A stretch of 41,201 nt of DNA from an uncultured Verrucomicrobia subdivision 3 bacterium (GTDB taxonomy: Bacteria; Verrucomicrobiota; Verrucomicrobiia; Limisphaerales; UBA11358), in the NCBI GenBank assembly GCA_903889895.1, contig CAISYZ010000025.1, positions 1 to 41,201 on the forward strand, read 5' to 3'. Under the pieces are notes generated by a model. The model had not been told where the DNA came from. It searched no databases and saw only the letters and a list, made by a program, of their open reading frames with translations. Below are positions 17,059-26,071 of the stretch, piece after piece. How positions within the stretch are numbered: the first letter of the stretch is position 1; each line of letters begins with the position of its first letter. Both the position numbers and the translations under genes were made by a program.

Positions 17059-17236
17059 ATTATGTCTTAGACAAAGTCTTCTCCCTCTCCTCCCCAAAAG
17101 GAGGAGAGGGTCGGGGTGAGGAGGTTAATGTTGTCCGTTCGCAAGCCCCCTCACCCCTGCCCTCTCCCCGCTTGGGCGGGGCGAGGGAGTCGGAACCGCC
17201 GCCCGTGAGCAAATTGGTCAGGTGCATTTTCCCGCC
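17059..17236. repeat. ~177-bp palindrome-rich repeat, copy 2
   Basis: Partner of 16522-16698, same orientation. Both begin ATTATGTCTT(G/A)GACAAA and end near CAGGTGCAT. Confidence 0.8.
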
Positions 17237-17354
17237 GGATCGCCGGCTTGTGAATTTTTTCACAAGCTGGCACGGCTGGTGCTATTCATTTTTTCACGCA
17301 CGGTTGATCAGCCTGTCGGCCTCAACCGGATTCTTTCAGGGAACTACAGACGGT

Positions 17355-17975
17355 ATGAAAAAACAGCCGGTGCAAGTAAGTCTCAAATTTGCGAGACTGA
17401 AAAAAGATGAATTCAACAGCTTCGCCATCCTGGCCATTGTGTGCCTGGGCAAAAACGCGACGCTATTCCCCAACCTCCCGGTAACGCTCATCGCCCTGAC
17501 GGCGTTGCAAAAGGCGTATCAGGATGCCATGACGGCCGCGGCCGTGGGCGGCCCGCCGGACACGCAGGCGCAGACGGAAGCTTACAACGACCTGGTCGTG
17601 GCGTTGCGCCTGATTGCGGCGTATATCCAATCGCTCAACCTCACCGCCGCGCAGGTGATGCTCTCGGGCTTTGATGTGGTGACGCATTCCCGCAGCACGA
17701 TCACGCTCATCGCGCCGCAGATCTCGGGCCTGGACAATTCCGTGACCACGCAACTGGGCGTCTCGTTCCAGGCGGTGGCCGGGGCCAAGGCGTATCATGT
17801 GCAGTATTGCATCGGCGCGGGCGCATGGGTGGATGCGGGCGTCTGGCCGAACACCAAGGATGTGATCATCATGGGCCTCGTTCCGGGCACGGTTTATTCG
17901 GTGCGGGTGCGCGGCATCGGCGGTTCGTATCAATACGGCCCGTGGAGCGCCACGATGGCGCTGATGTGCACATAA
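17355..17975 (+). CDS. FnIII-domain protein of unknown function
   Basis: 206 residues from the ATG at 17355 (MKKQPVQVSL). The frame is open far upstream, but only through repeat DNA. The N-terminal half is helical (AILAIVCLGKNATLFPNLPV, then helices around YNDLVVALRLIAAYIQSLNL). The C-terminal ~90 residues form a fibronectin type III fold (VSFQAVAGAKAYHVQY, GLVPGTVYSVRVRGIGGSY, YGPWSATMAL). No signal peptide. Similar helical-plus-FnIII proteins occur in Verrucomicrobia and phage-like contexts, but I cannot name a role. Confidence 0.65.
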   Translation: MKKQPVQVSLKFARLKKDEFNSFAILAIVCLGKNATLFPNLPVTLIALTALQKAYQDAMTAAAVGGPPDTQAQTEAYNDLVVALRLIAAYIQSLNLTAAQVMLSGFDVVTHSRSTITLIAPQISGLDNSVTTQLGVSFQAVAGAKAYHVQYCIGAGAWVDAGVWPNTKDVIIMGLVPGTVYSVRVRGIGGSYQYGPWSATMALMCT

Positions 17976-18083
17976 GGCAAAAGCGGAAGGCGGAAAACGA
18001 AAAAGCGGAAACCTGAAATCGGAAACACGAAAACTTCAAGGCTGGAAGCCGAAGGATCAAAACTTTCAGCCCCCTATTTGCCA

Positions 18084-18097
18084 CTGGAGCGCTCCAG
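18084..18097. repeat. Perfect palindrome CTGGAGCGCTCCAG
   Basis: A 14-bp perfect palindrome in the non-coding stretch 17976-18360, which otherwise holds decayed repeat sequence and no supported gene. Confidence 0.5.
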
Positions 18098-18360
18098 CGC
18101 GCAATAACCGGACGACGGGCACACGGCCAAGCGTAAAACTGAAAGAACAGTTGGCCCACCCGCCGCCCGGTCCTTTTTTTTCCAGATGGGGAGCGCGCCC
18201 GCCCCACCCATTAAGGAGGAGCAGGACGGGTAAGGAGTCAAAATAATTCCTTCTCCGCATCCGATGGGGAGGAGGTGGCTGAAACCGGATGAGGTGTCGT
18301 CAGGTTGAAATATCAAAACCACTGCCCCCTGCCCTCTCCCGTTTAGCGGGCAAAGGAGTT

Positions 18361-18736
18361 GAAGCCGGTTTCGGCGACGGGGCGGCGCCGCCACGCATCC
18401 AACATTTTGCGCGTGAGACTGAAATGAACGCTTGAAACTTTTCCAGGCGCACGGGGTTTCCCGCGAGGGTATGGAAAACTGCGCCCGAGGGCGGACGCGC
18501 TCCCGTTTCTATTTCGAAAGAGAAGGATTTGAAGCCAGTTTCGGCGACGGGGCGTCGCCGCTACGCATCCAACATTTTGCGCCTGAGACTGAAATGAACG
18601 CTTGAAACTTTTCCAGGCGCACGGGGTTTCCCGCGAGGGCGTGGAAAACTGCGCCCGAGGGCGGGCACGCTCCCATTTCTATTTCGAATGAGAAGGAGTC
18701 GAAGCCGGTTTCGGCGACGGGGCGTCGCCGCTACGC
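18361..18736. repeat. 170-bp tandem repeat (two units plus a partial third)
   Basis: Unit starts are at 18361, 18531 and 18701 (GAAGCC(G/A)GTT). Units 1 and 2 are nearly identical. Each begins with a GGCGACG-GGG-CGTCGCC palindrome (18373-18389, degenerate; 18543-18559; 18713-18729). The third unit ends ~100 bp before the heparinase-like gene. The same palindrome recurs inside that gene. Confidence 0.85.
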
Positions 18737-18837
18737 GCTCCGGGAATGGCATGGTTTTAGGTTTACAGGGAAACCAAGCGAAGGGTTTTGTCCTTCTATG
18801 TTGTCAGGCAGAATTGCATCATCAAATTCCGCAGCTG

Positions 18838-21800
18838 ATGAAACGTATTTTTTATGCCTTGGGCGTGGCCCTGTGCTCACTGACGACTGCTCTGGCGCAG
18901 CCAACGCTGCTGACCCTGCCGGTCGGCGGTCTGGCGGCGGGCAAAATTTTAGACGTCACCGGCGCGGTCACGTTGCGCGAACCGGACGGCCCGCGCGGCC
19001 AGTTCAAACACGGTTTCTGGCTGGGCAATGACAGCGCCGCGGACTGGCAGAATTTTTACGGCGTGCAATTCGAGGTGAAGCTGTCGGATGCTCGCGAGGT
19101 GGAATTGACGGCGACGATTCTCCGCGCGCAGCGGAACACCAACATCACCGAAAACCCCGTTCACGGCACGGTGCGCATCACCGGCAAAGGCTGGCACACG
19201 GTCACGCTGCCGTGGAGCGCGTTCGATTTTGAGCAGGCAAACAATTCATTCCTGAAATTCGTCAAGGCGTTCACGATCGCCGGAACGCTGACCGCGGCCA
19301 GTAGCGGCGACGCCCCGTCGCCGAAGGTGGTTGCGACGCCCTCGTCGCAGACCTCCGACGGCACGGCAAAAAACAGCGACGAGGGCGTCGCTGCTACTGA
19401 ACAGCGACGGGGCGTCGCAGCCACCTTTCAACTGCGCAATGTGCGCGTCATCAAGGCCCCGGTCGTCGCGCTCGAAGCCGAGGTTCGCGGCAAACCCACA
19501 CCGCAAAACAGCAGCGTGGAATACGAAGTAATGGTCGGCAATTGCACCGAGGTAAAACAGTCGATCACACTTTCGTTCGTAAAATACGGCTGGGAAGAAA
19601 TGACCGCCAGCGTCGAGCCAAGCGCCTTGCAACTCGTCCCCGGCGAGACACGCAGCGTGAAAGTGCGCGTGGCGGTTTCCGACCGCGTGCCGTCCGGCGG
19701 CCACGAGACGCAGGTGTTGCAGGCCGTTGCCAACGGCGATGCCGCCAACGCGACGCAGTTGAAATTCATCACCACCAGCGAAGTGCCGCATCCGTTTCTT
19801 TTGCATACGCCGGAACGCTGGCAGGAAGTGCGCGAAAAAGTCGCGAAATATCCGTGGGCGAAGGAGCGCGCCGATGAATTCATCAAGACCGCCAGCGACT
19901 GGCCGGTGCCGGCCATCGCCGACCCGGCCAAGGCACCGGACGACACCTACGGCCCGTATGTTTTTGCGACGGCGTCGGAAGACGGTTTGCTGGCGTGCGG
20001 CTACGCGTATCAGTTGACCGGCGAAAAGAAGTTTGCCGAAAAAGTCGCCCTGTTCATGCGCCGGCTTTCTGATCCGGCCAAAGGCTATCCGGCGACCTTG
20101 CGCGGTTGCAACCAGAGCCTCGTGCAGGAAGGCCATTGGTTCCAAAACATCGCGAAGGCCTATGATATGGCGCTGGCATCCGGTGTTTTCTCCGAGGCCG
20201 ACCAGCGGCAGATTGAAAAGACCTTCCGCCTGTTCTTCGCGACGTTGCGCCGCGCCAACGACTACGGGCCGATCAACAACTGGAACGTCTCGGAGGTCAC
20301 CGGCGGATTTTATTGCGCGCTGGTGCTGGGTGATTTGGCCGAGGCGGAACGCTGGTTTTCCGGGCCGTCGGGCATTCTCGATCAACTGGAAAAGGGCGTG
20401 ATGGACGACGGCTGGTGGAACGAATGTTCCGTGAGCTACAACACCTGGGTCACGAGCGAGTTCACGCAGGCCGCGCTGGCCTGCGAGCCGTTCGGTATGA
20501 ATTTCCGCGACCTGAAGGCGCCGGCGAGTTTTTCGGGCCGCATGAACCTGGCGTCGGAATTGAGCGGCGGCACGGCGGTGGGCGGCACGCCGGAGGAGCG
20601 GCGCAAACCGTTCGGCATGGAGCCAAATTCTTTCGGCCCCAACACCAAGCCGTATCGCGATCTCCGCATGATGTGGAACAGCCTGCTGCCGTTCCTCGAT
20701 TACCGCAGCGTGATGTTTGGCGTGAATGATTCCACGGAAAACGCCATCGGCGGCGCGCGCAGCGAAATCGGCGGCGCTTCGCCATATGAACTGGCCTATT
20801 ACGTTTTTCGCGATCCGGCCTACGCGGCCGTCATCAAGAACGGCGGCGCCAAACGCGATTTGCTTTATGGCGTGCCGGAGTTGCCGGACAAAACGCCCGA
20901 ACGCTTCCGCGACAGCGCGTTTGCGGACAACGTTGGGCTTGTGATGCTCCGCTCGCAGACGACCAACCGCCCGATTCGCGAGCAGATTCAGGCGACGCTG
21001 CATTACGGCACGCACGGCTGGGCGCACGGACATTACGACCGCACGGATTTGCTTTCGCTGTTCCGCTATGGCCGGAATTTTTGGAATCCCGAGTCGGTCT
21101 TCTGGGTCTATGAGCCGTTCATGTATAAATTTTACTGCCAGTGCTCGGAGAACCACAACCTGGTGGTCGTGGACCAAAAAATGCAGGAGGCCAAACCGGG
21201 TGAACGGCTGCTGTTCCACACCGGCGACGCGATGCAGGCGACCGTCGTCGAGACGGACGCGCGCTGGAGCCATCCTCCCTACGGCGGCATGGTCTATGAC
21301 TATGTGCCGGTAAAAACCTTCGCCGAAAAATGCTGGCGCGAAGGCCGCAGCGTGCCGATTCCAGTGAACTTGCCGGTCTATGGTTCAATCACCGGCTTCA
21401 CGGAAAATATTCTCCAGCGGCGGGCGCTGCTCGTGCTGGATGATTACATCGTCATCGCCGATTTCGTCAAAGGCACCAACGCGCACACGTTTGAAAGTTT
21501 GTTTCAACTGAAAGGTTTTCAAGACCTCGAAGCGCCGGAGAAAAAATTTCTGCGCCACGATGCGCAATGGAATCCCGATCCGCTTGGCAGCGCGCAGTTC
21601 GTGACCGATTGCGACTGGTATGCCGTGAACGCGCCGGCGGTGGCGCGCTTCGTCGAGCGCTGGGGGCCGGGTGCGGACAATGAAGGTTCGCGCTCCATCG
21701 GCAACGAGGACGGCGTGCTAAAACTGGACGTGCATTCGCTCTGGCCGTCGCAGCAGGAAATCATGATCGGCGCCGCGCCGGAAATGCGCGACGTGCAGAA

Positions 21801-22497
21801 GCGGCTGTTTTGGACGGTGCGCGGCGATGGTAAAACGCTGGCCGATGGAAAATTTGGCGCGTGGATTTTAGGTCAAGCGAACGTGGACGTTTCGGTGGAC
21901 GGCGTGAAACAACTTGAACTGGAAACCAAAACTGAATTGGCGAAGTTGCCGACGCTGTTTTGGGCCAACGCGCGCATCGTGACCAAAGACGGCAAGGAAA
22001 TCGCGTTGAGCGAACTGCCGGTGAAGTTTGAAAATGTTCAGCAGCCGAAGGAGCCGGGCAAAGATTATTTTGGCGGGCCGATCAAAATCGTTGGCGAAGA
22101 ATACAAGTCCGTGACGCCCGCCGAGCCGACGGTGAATGGTGTGACGGGAGTTGTGCGCGTGGATTTGTCCGGCGTAAATGCGGTTCGTTTCAAGGCGATG
22201 CTCGGCGGCGATTATCCGCTGGGCGATGAAAGCCAGCGCCGCAAAGTCACCGCCATCCGCGCACCGGCGGGCAATGAAGCGCGCTTTCTCACCGTCATCG
22301 AGCCTTACGAAAATCAGCCGATGGTGAAAACTGCCGTGGCGACAAGCGCCGATTCGTTACGCGTGGAGCTGAACGACGGCCGCGTGCAGGAAATCACGCT
22401 GAAGAACTTTGACGGTTCGGGCAAGGACATCGTTGCCGAGTTGGTCGAAAGCAAGGACGGCAAAGTTTTACGACAGGAATCCACCAACCCGCAATAA
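18838..22497 (+). CDS. Secreted heparinase II/III-type polysaccharide lyase
   Basis: 1219 residues. The start at 18838 gives a signal peptide (KRIFYALGVALCSLTTALAQ); the frame runs 50 codons further upstream, but into the tandem repeat. Order: N-terminal beta-sandwich (~20-155), a low-complexity in-frame palindrome insert (~156-194), NEW3/Ig-like domain (~205-310), alpha/alpha-toroid lyase domain (~320-640, with NNWNVSEVTGGFYCA and ECSVSYNTW), heparinase II/III-like beta domain (~690-1000, with YGTHGWAHGHYDRTDLLSLF), and C-terminal beta domains. The Tyr in VSYNTW and His in HGHYD are likely catalytic by analogy to PL12, PL15, PL17 and PL21. It would cleave uronic-acid linkages by beta-elimination, feeding GH88. 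Exact family and substrate unresolved. Confidence 0.8.
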   Translation: MKRIFYALGVALCSLTTALAQPTLLTLPVGGLAAGKILDVTGAVTLREPDGPRGQFKHGFWLGNDSAADWQNFYGVQFEVKLSDAREVELTATILRAQRNTNITENPVHGTVRITGKGWHTVTLPWSAFDFEQANNSFLKFVKAFTIAGTLTAASSGDAPSPKVVATPSSQTSDGTAKNSDEGVAATEQRRGVAATFQLRNVRVIKAPVVALEAEVRGKPTPQNSSVEYEVMVGNCTEVKQSITLSFVKYGWEEMTASVEPSALQLVPGETRSVKVRVAVSDRVPSGGHETQVLQAVANGDAANATQLKFITTSEVPHPFLLHTPERWQEVREKVAKYPWAKERADEFIKTASDWPVPAIADPAKAPDDTYGPYVFATASEDGLLACGYAYQLTGEKKFAEKVALFMRRLSDPAKGYPATLRGCNQSLVQEGHWFQNIAKAYDMALASGVFSEADQRQIEKTFRLFFATLRRANDYGPINNWNVSEVTGGFYCALVLGDLAEAERWFSGPSGILDQLEKGVMDDGWWNECSVSYNTWVTSEFTQAALACEPFGMNFRDLKAPASFSGRMNLASELSGGTAVGGTPEERRKPFGMEPNSFGPNTKPYRDLRMMWNSLLPFLDYRSVMFGVNDSTENAIGGARSEIGGASPYELAYYVFRDPAYAAVIKNGGAKRDLLYGVPELPDKTPERFRDSAFADNVGLVMLRSQTTNRPIREQIQATLHYGTHGWAHGHYDRTDLLSLFRYGRNFWNPESVFWVYEPFMYKFYCQCSENHNLVVVDQKMQEAKPGERLLFHTGDAMQATVVETDARWSHPPYGGMVYDYVPVKTFAEKCWREGRSVPIPVNLPVYGSITGFTENILQRRALLVLDDYIVIADFVKGTNAHTFESLFQLKGFQDLEAPEKKFLRHDAQWNPDPLGSAQFVTDCDWYAVNAPAVARFVERWGPGADNEGSRSIGNEDGVLKLDVHSLWPSQQEIMIGAAPEMRDVQKRLFWTVRGDGKTLADGKFGAWILGQANVDVSVDGVKQLELETKTELAKLPTLFWANARIVTKDGKEIALSELPVKFENVQQPKEPGKDYFGGPIKIVGEEYKSVTPAEPTVNGVTGVVRVDLSGVNAVRFKAMLGGDYPLGDESQRRKVTAIRAPAGNEARFLTVIEPYENQPMVKTAVATSADSLRVELNDGRVQEITLKNFDGSGKDIVAELVESKDGKVLRQESTNPQ
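19301..19425 (+). repeat. In-frame cluster of four GCGACG…CGTCGC palindromes
   Basis: Palindromes at 19306-19322, 19332-19349, 19375-19392 and 19404-19418. The first two have CCC and CCCT centres, and the last two have AGGG and GGG centres, so the halves are arranged in inverted orientation. The reverse complement of 19301-19325 is identical over 25 bases to 18710-18734 in the upstream tandem repeat. It is translated as a Ser/Ala/Val/Thr-rich linker without stops. Confidence 0.8.
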
Positions 22498-22498
22498 A

Positions 22499-24205
22499 AT
22501 GGCATCCATTCAGAATCCCATCCTGCCGGGCTTTTTTCCCGACCCGAGCATCTGCCGGGTCGGCGACGATTACTTCATCGCGAATTCGACATTCGAGTGG
22601 TTTCCCGGCGTGCCGATTCACCACTCGCACGACCTCGTGAACTGGCGGCTCATCGGCCACGCGCTCACGCGCCAGTCGCAGCTCGACTTGCGCGGCATCG
22701 CCGATTCGGCGGGCGTTTGGGCGCCGTCGTTGAGTTACGCGGACGGGCAATTCTGGCTCATTTACACGACTATCCGCACCTGCGGCATGGGCCGGCCGTT
22801 CAAGGATATCGGCATTTATCTAACGACGGCGAAGGACATCTCCGGTTCATGGAGCGAGCCGGTGGTTTTGAATTCAATTGGCTTCGACCCATCGCTGTTT
22901 CACGACGACGATGGCCGCAAATGGCTGTTGAACATGGAATGGGATTTTCGCAAAGGCCGCTACCGTTTCTCCGGTATTGTAATTCAGGAATACGATTCCA
23001 AATCGCAAAAGCTGGTCGGCCCGACGACAAAAATCCTAAAAAAGGAAAACATCCTTTGCGAAGGGCCGAACCTCTACGAGCGCGACGGCTGGTATTATCT
23101 GATGCTCGCCGAGGGCGGCACCGGCTGGAACCACGGCATCTCAATGGCGCGCTCGCGAAATATCCTTGGCCCTTACGAATTGGATCCGCAGGCGAGCGTG
23201 CTAACGGCGCGGGATGACGCCACGCTCACGCTGCAAAAGGCCGGTCACGGCGAACTTGTCGAAACTCCCGCCGGCGAATGGTATCTCGCGCATCTGGCCG
23301 CGCGTCCGTTGAAAACCAGCGCCGGAAAAAATCCGGCGTCGCCCGACAAAACCGCCTCGGCGGAAATTCACGCCGGCCACCGCTGTGTGCTGGGGCGCGA
23401 GACGTGCCTGCAACGCGTCGAATGGCGCGACGGATGGCTGCGGCTGGCGACGGGCGGGACGAAGCCGCAAAGTAGCTGCGACGCCCCGTCGCAGTCGGGT
23501 GGTGGCGACGCCCTCGTCGCCTCTTCAGGAAACCGCGAAACGCGACGAGGCGTCGCGGCCACACTCTGCGACGAGGGCATCGCAGCTATACGCGACGGCT
23601 TCGATTCACTCCGGCTTGATTTGCGCTGGAGTTCGCTGCGGCAGCCAGTGGCGGAATCCTGGCTGTCGCTTGCGGAACGTCCCGGCTGGCTGCGTCTGCG
23701 CGGCGGCGACTCGCTGTTCTCGTTGTTCTGGCAAAGCTTGCTAGCCCGGCGCGTCCAGCATTTTAAGTTCACCGCCGAGACGCACTTGGATTTTTCGCCA
23801 ACGCACTTTACGCAAATGGCCGGGCTGATTTGCTACTACAACACGCGCCAGCATTATTATCTGCGCGTGACGCATGACGATAAGTTCGGAAAAGTTCTCG
23901 GCGTGGTGCTGACGGACGACGGTGTCTACGACGAACTGGCCGACAGCCAGATTGCCATCAATGATTGGAAACAGGTTTTTCTCCGCGCCACAGTGGATTG
24001 CGAACGGCTGCAATTCAGCGCGTCACCGGACGGCAAAGTTTGGCAGAACATCGGGCCGGAGTTGGACTTTTCCAAGCTGTCCGACGACTACGGCAGCACG
24101 CTGCGTTTCACCGGCGCGATGGTCGGCATGTGCGCGCAGGATGTCGGGGGCACGCACGTCATCGCGGACTTTGATTATTTCGACTACCGGCCTGAAAAAT
24201 CATGA
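22499..24205 (+). CDS. GH43 beta-xylosidase-like glycoside hydrolase
   Basis: 568 residues from the ATG at 22499, one base after the upstream stop; the upstream extension of the frame lies inside the previous gene. It has a five-bladed propeller with the GH43 catalytic set: D15 (FFPDPSIC), D130 (GFDPSLF) and E188 (CEGPNLY). A C-terminal concanavalin-like domain (~370-565, AGLICYYNTRQHYYLRV) is typical of XynB-type beta-xylosidases and alpha-L-arabinofuranosidases. No signal peptide, so probably cytoplasmic hydrolysis of imported oligosaccharides. A palindrome cluster is inserted in frame between the two domains (~residues 325-363). Xylose specificity is inferred from subfamily likeness. Confidence 0.85.
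   Translation: MASIQNPILPGFFPDPSICRVGDDYFIANSTFEWFPGVPIHHSHDLVNWRLIGHALTRQSQLDLRGIADSAGVWAPSLSYADGQFWLIYTTIRTCGMGRPFKDIGIYLTTAKDISGSWSEPVVLNSIGFDPSLFHDDDGRKWLLNMEWDFRKGRYRFSGIVIQEYDSKSQKLVGPTTKILKKENILCEGPNLYERDGWYYLMLAEGGTGWNHGISMARSRNILGPYELDPQASVLTARDDATLTLQKAGHGELVETPAGEWYLAHLAARPLKTSAGKNPASPDKTASAEIHAGHRCVLGRETCLQRVEWRDGWLRLATGGTKPQSSCDAPSQSGGGDALVASSGNRETRRGVAATLCDEGIAAIRDGFDSLRLDLRWSSLRQPVAESWLSLAERPGWLRLRGGDSLFSLFWQSLLARRVQHFKFTAETHLDFSPTHFTQMAGLICYYNTRQHYYLRVTHDDKFGKVLGVVLTDDGVYDELADSQIAINDWKQVFLRATVDCERLQFSASPDGKVWQNIGPELDFSKLSDDYGSTLRFTGAMVGMCAQDVGGTHVIADFDYFDYRPEKS
23473..23588 (+). repeat. In-frame inverted-repeat-bounded palindrome cluster in GH43
   Basis: Palindromes at 23476-23494, 23504-23521, 23541-23557 and 23566-23585 (one mismatch), again with C-rich then G-rich centres. 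The outer ends TAGCTGCGACG and CATCGCAGCTA are inverted copies with one mismatch. It is translated as a low-complexity interdomain linker. Confidence 0.8.
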
Positions 24206-26058
24206 TCACCAAATTCGATTACATCAGCATCATTTTCTATTTCGTCTTCGTCGTGACGGTCGGCATGGTGTTCTCGCGGCGGAACAAGAACACGTCAGAT
24301 TATTTTCGCGGCGGCGGCATCATGCCGTGGTGGATGGCCGGCGTGTCGGCGTGGATGGCGAGCTTCAGCGCGTGGACGTTCACCGGCGCGGCGGGGAAAA
24401 TTTATCAAAACGGTCCTTTCGTGCTGCTCCTGTATTATTCGAGCATCGCGGCGTTTGTTATTATTTTGGTGTTCACCTGCTACCGGTTCCGGCGGATGCG
24501 GACGGTGACGCCGATGGAGGCGATTCGCGCGCGATATGGCGCGGCGACGCAGCAGTTCGTGACGTGGCTGCGGCTGCCGTTCCTGATGCTGTTCGGCGGC
24601 GTGGCCTTGAACACCGTGGGCGTTTTCATGTCCGGCGCGTTCGGGATTGAACTGCCTTACGTCATCATGATTCTCGGCGGCATGGTGACGTTTGTGTCGC
24701 TGGTGGGCGGCGCGTTTGGTGTGGCGGCGAGTGATTTCGTGCAGATGTTTCTGGTGGTGACAGTGACACTGGTGATCTCAGCTTTTGCGCTGATGCAGCC
24801 GGCGGTGGGCGGCTTGTCCGGGCTGCTGGCAAAAGCGCCGGACGCTCATTTTCATTGGGGCCAGATTGCGCGGCCGGAATTCATCACACTCTGGTTCGTG
24901 GCGTTGATGTTCAACACGATTTTTGCCCAGAACTCGATGGAAATGTCCGCGAAATATCTGATGGCGCGCAGCGATGCGCACGCGCGGAAGATGGTGCTGT
25001 TCCCGCTGATCGGCACGATTGTCGGGCCGCTGCTGTGGATTGTGCCGCCAATGGTGGCAGCGGTGATTCACCCCAACGGTCTGGGAAATATTCTTCCCAT
25101 GTTGAGCCATCCGGAAGAAGGTGCTTTTCTGGTGACGGCGCACGATGTCCTGCCGGCGGGAATGCTGGGACTGCTCATCGCCGGTATTTTCGGTGCAACT
25201 CTTTCCAGCCTCGACGCCAGCGTAAATCAGGGCGTTGGCATCCTGGTGCGGAACTTTTATCTGCCCGTCATCAATCCGCAGTGTTCAGAAAAAAAGCTTC
25301 TCATCATCAGCAAATGTTGCACGGCTGGCTTCGGTCTCGTGATCATCAAAATGGGGCTGATCATCAGCCAGCAGCGCACCGCCGGGCTGTTTGATTTTTT
25401 GAATCAACTCGGCGTCGGTTTGTGGTTGCCGCTGGCGGTGCCGATGTGCCTTGGGCTTTTTTACAAGCGCACGCCGCCGTGGTCCGGCTGGGGCACGGCG
25501 CTGGTGGGCTTGCTCACCTCGTTTGCGATTATGTTTTTGGTGAAAGCCCAAGCCGTGTTGGATCCGACCTCCAACAAGCTGGTGATCAAAACTCAGATTT
25601 GGATCGAGTCGCATCTTCATTTGAAGCTGCCGGTCGTTTCGGATTTAGTGAGTTGGATTCCGGGAATGTCCGCTCCGCTCAAGCCGGAAGAAGCCACGCA
25701 AACTTTTCTCATCGCCACGGCCTTTGGGGTAATCGCCGTCTCGGTCGCCTGGTTTTTCTTTACCTCGCTGTTCTATGAAAAATCAGCGCCGGAATACAAG
25801 GCTAACGTCGAAAAGTTTTTCAGCGAACAGAAGCGCCCGATCGAAGACCTGACCGCGGAGCAGGTGAAGGAAAACCACAAGGTCGTCGGCGCGATTGGCG
25901 GGTTGTGCATGATTTTCGGCGGGTTCGTGATCTTGCTGATGCTGGTGCCCAACGACGGCATGAAACGGCTGGCCTTTTTATTCAGCGGCGGCTGCATCTT
26001 TGGCGTGGGCTGGCTGTTGCGGCGCATTTCCAAGCGGCATCAGGAAAAGGCGGTTTAG
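24202..26058 (+). CDS. Sodium:solute symporter (SSS family)
   Basis: 618 residues, start overlapping the GH43 stop (ATGA). Many membrane helices. The N-terminus is typical of SSS transporters (RRNKNTSDYFRGGGIMPWWM, then AGVSAWMASFSAWTFTGAAG). A long C-terminal soluble stretch (KANVEKFFSEQKRPIEDLTA) is common in bacterial sugar or sugar-acid members. It imports a substrate with Na+, here most likely a mono- or small oligosaccharide released by the neighbouring enzymes. No TonB-dependent receptor is seen, so outer-membrane passage would be by another route. Confidence 0.9.
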   Translation: MITKFDYISIIFYFVFVVTVGMVFSRRNKNTSDYFRGGGIMPWWMAGVSAWMASFSAWTFTGAAGKIYQNGPFVLLLYYSSIAAFVIILVFTCYRFRRMRTVTPMEAIRARYGAATQQFVTWLRLPFLMLFGGVALNTVGVFMSGAFGIELPYVIMILGGMVTFVSLVGGAFGVAASDFVQMFLVVTVTLVISAFALMQPAVGGLSGLLAKAPDAHFHWGQIARPEFITLWFVALMFNTIFAQNSMEMSAKYLMARSDAHARKMVLFPLIGTIVGPLLWIVPPMVAAVIHPNGLGNILPMLSHPEEGAFLVTAHDVLPAGMLGLLIAGIFGATLSSLDASVNQGVGILVRNFYLPVINPQCSEKKLLIISKCCTAGFGLVIIKMGLIISQQRTAGLFDFLNQLGVGLWLPLAVPMCLGLFYKRTPPWSGWGTALVGLLTSFAIMFLVKAQAVLDPTSNKLVIKTQIWIESHLHLKLPVVSDLVSWIPGMSAPLKPEEATQTFLIATAFGVIAVSVAWFFFTSLFYEKSAPEYKANVEKFFSEQKRPIEDLTAEQVKENHKVVGAIGGLCMIFGGFVILLMLVPNDGMKRLAFLFSGGCIFGVGWLLRRISKRHQEKAV

Positions 26059-26071
26059 AAATGGTGATGAC

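Noticed and set aside
16530-17354. 5' extension of the FnIII gene frame through the repeats
   Set aside because: Runs through two palindromic repeats and the 21-bp minisatellite; the ATG at 17355 gives a normal N-terminus.
19246-21273. 675-residue minus-strand open frame opposite the heparinase-like gene
   Set aside because: Arg/His/Ala/Gly-rich shadow of a high-GC gene; no domain, while the plus strand has a signal peptide and lyase motifs.
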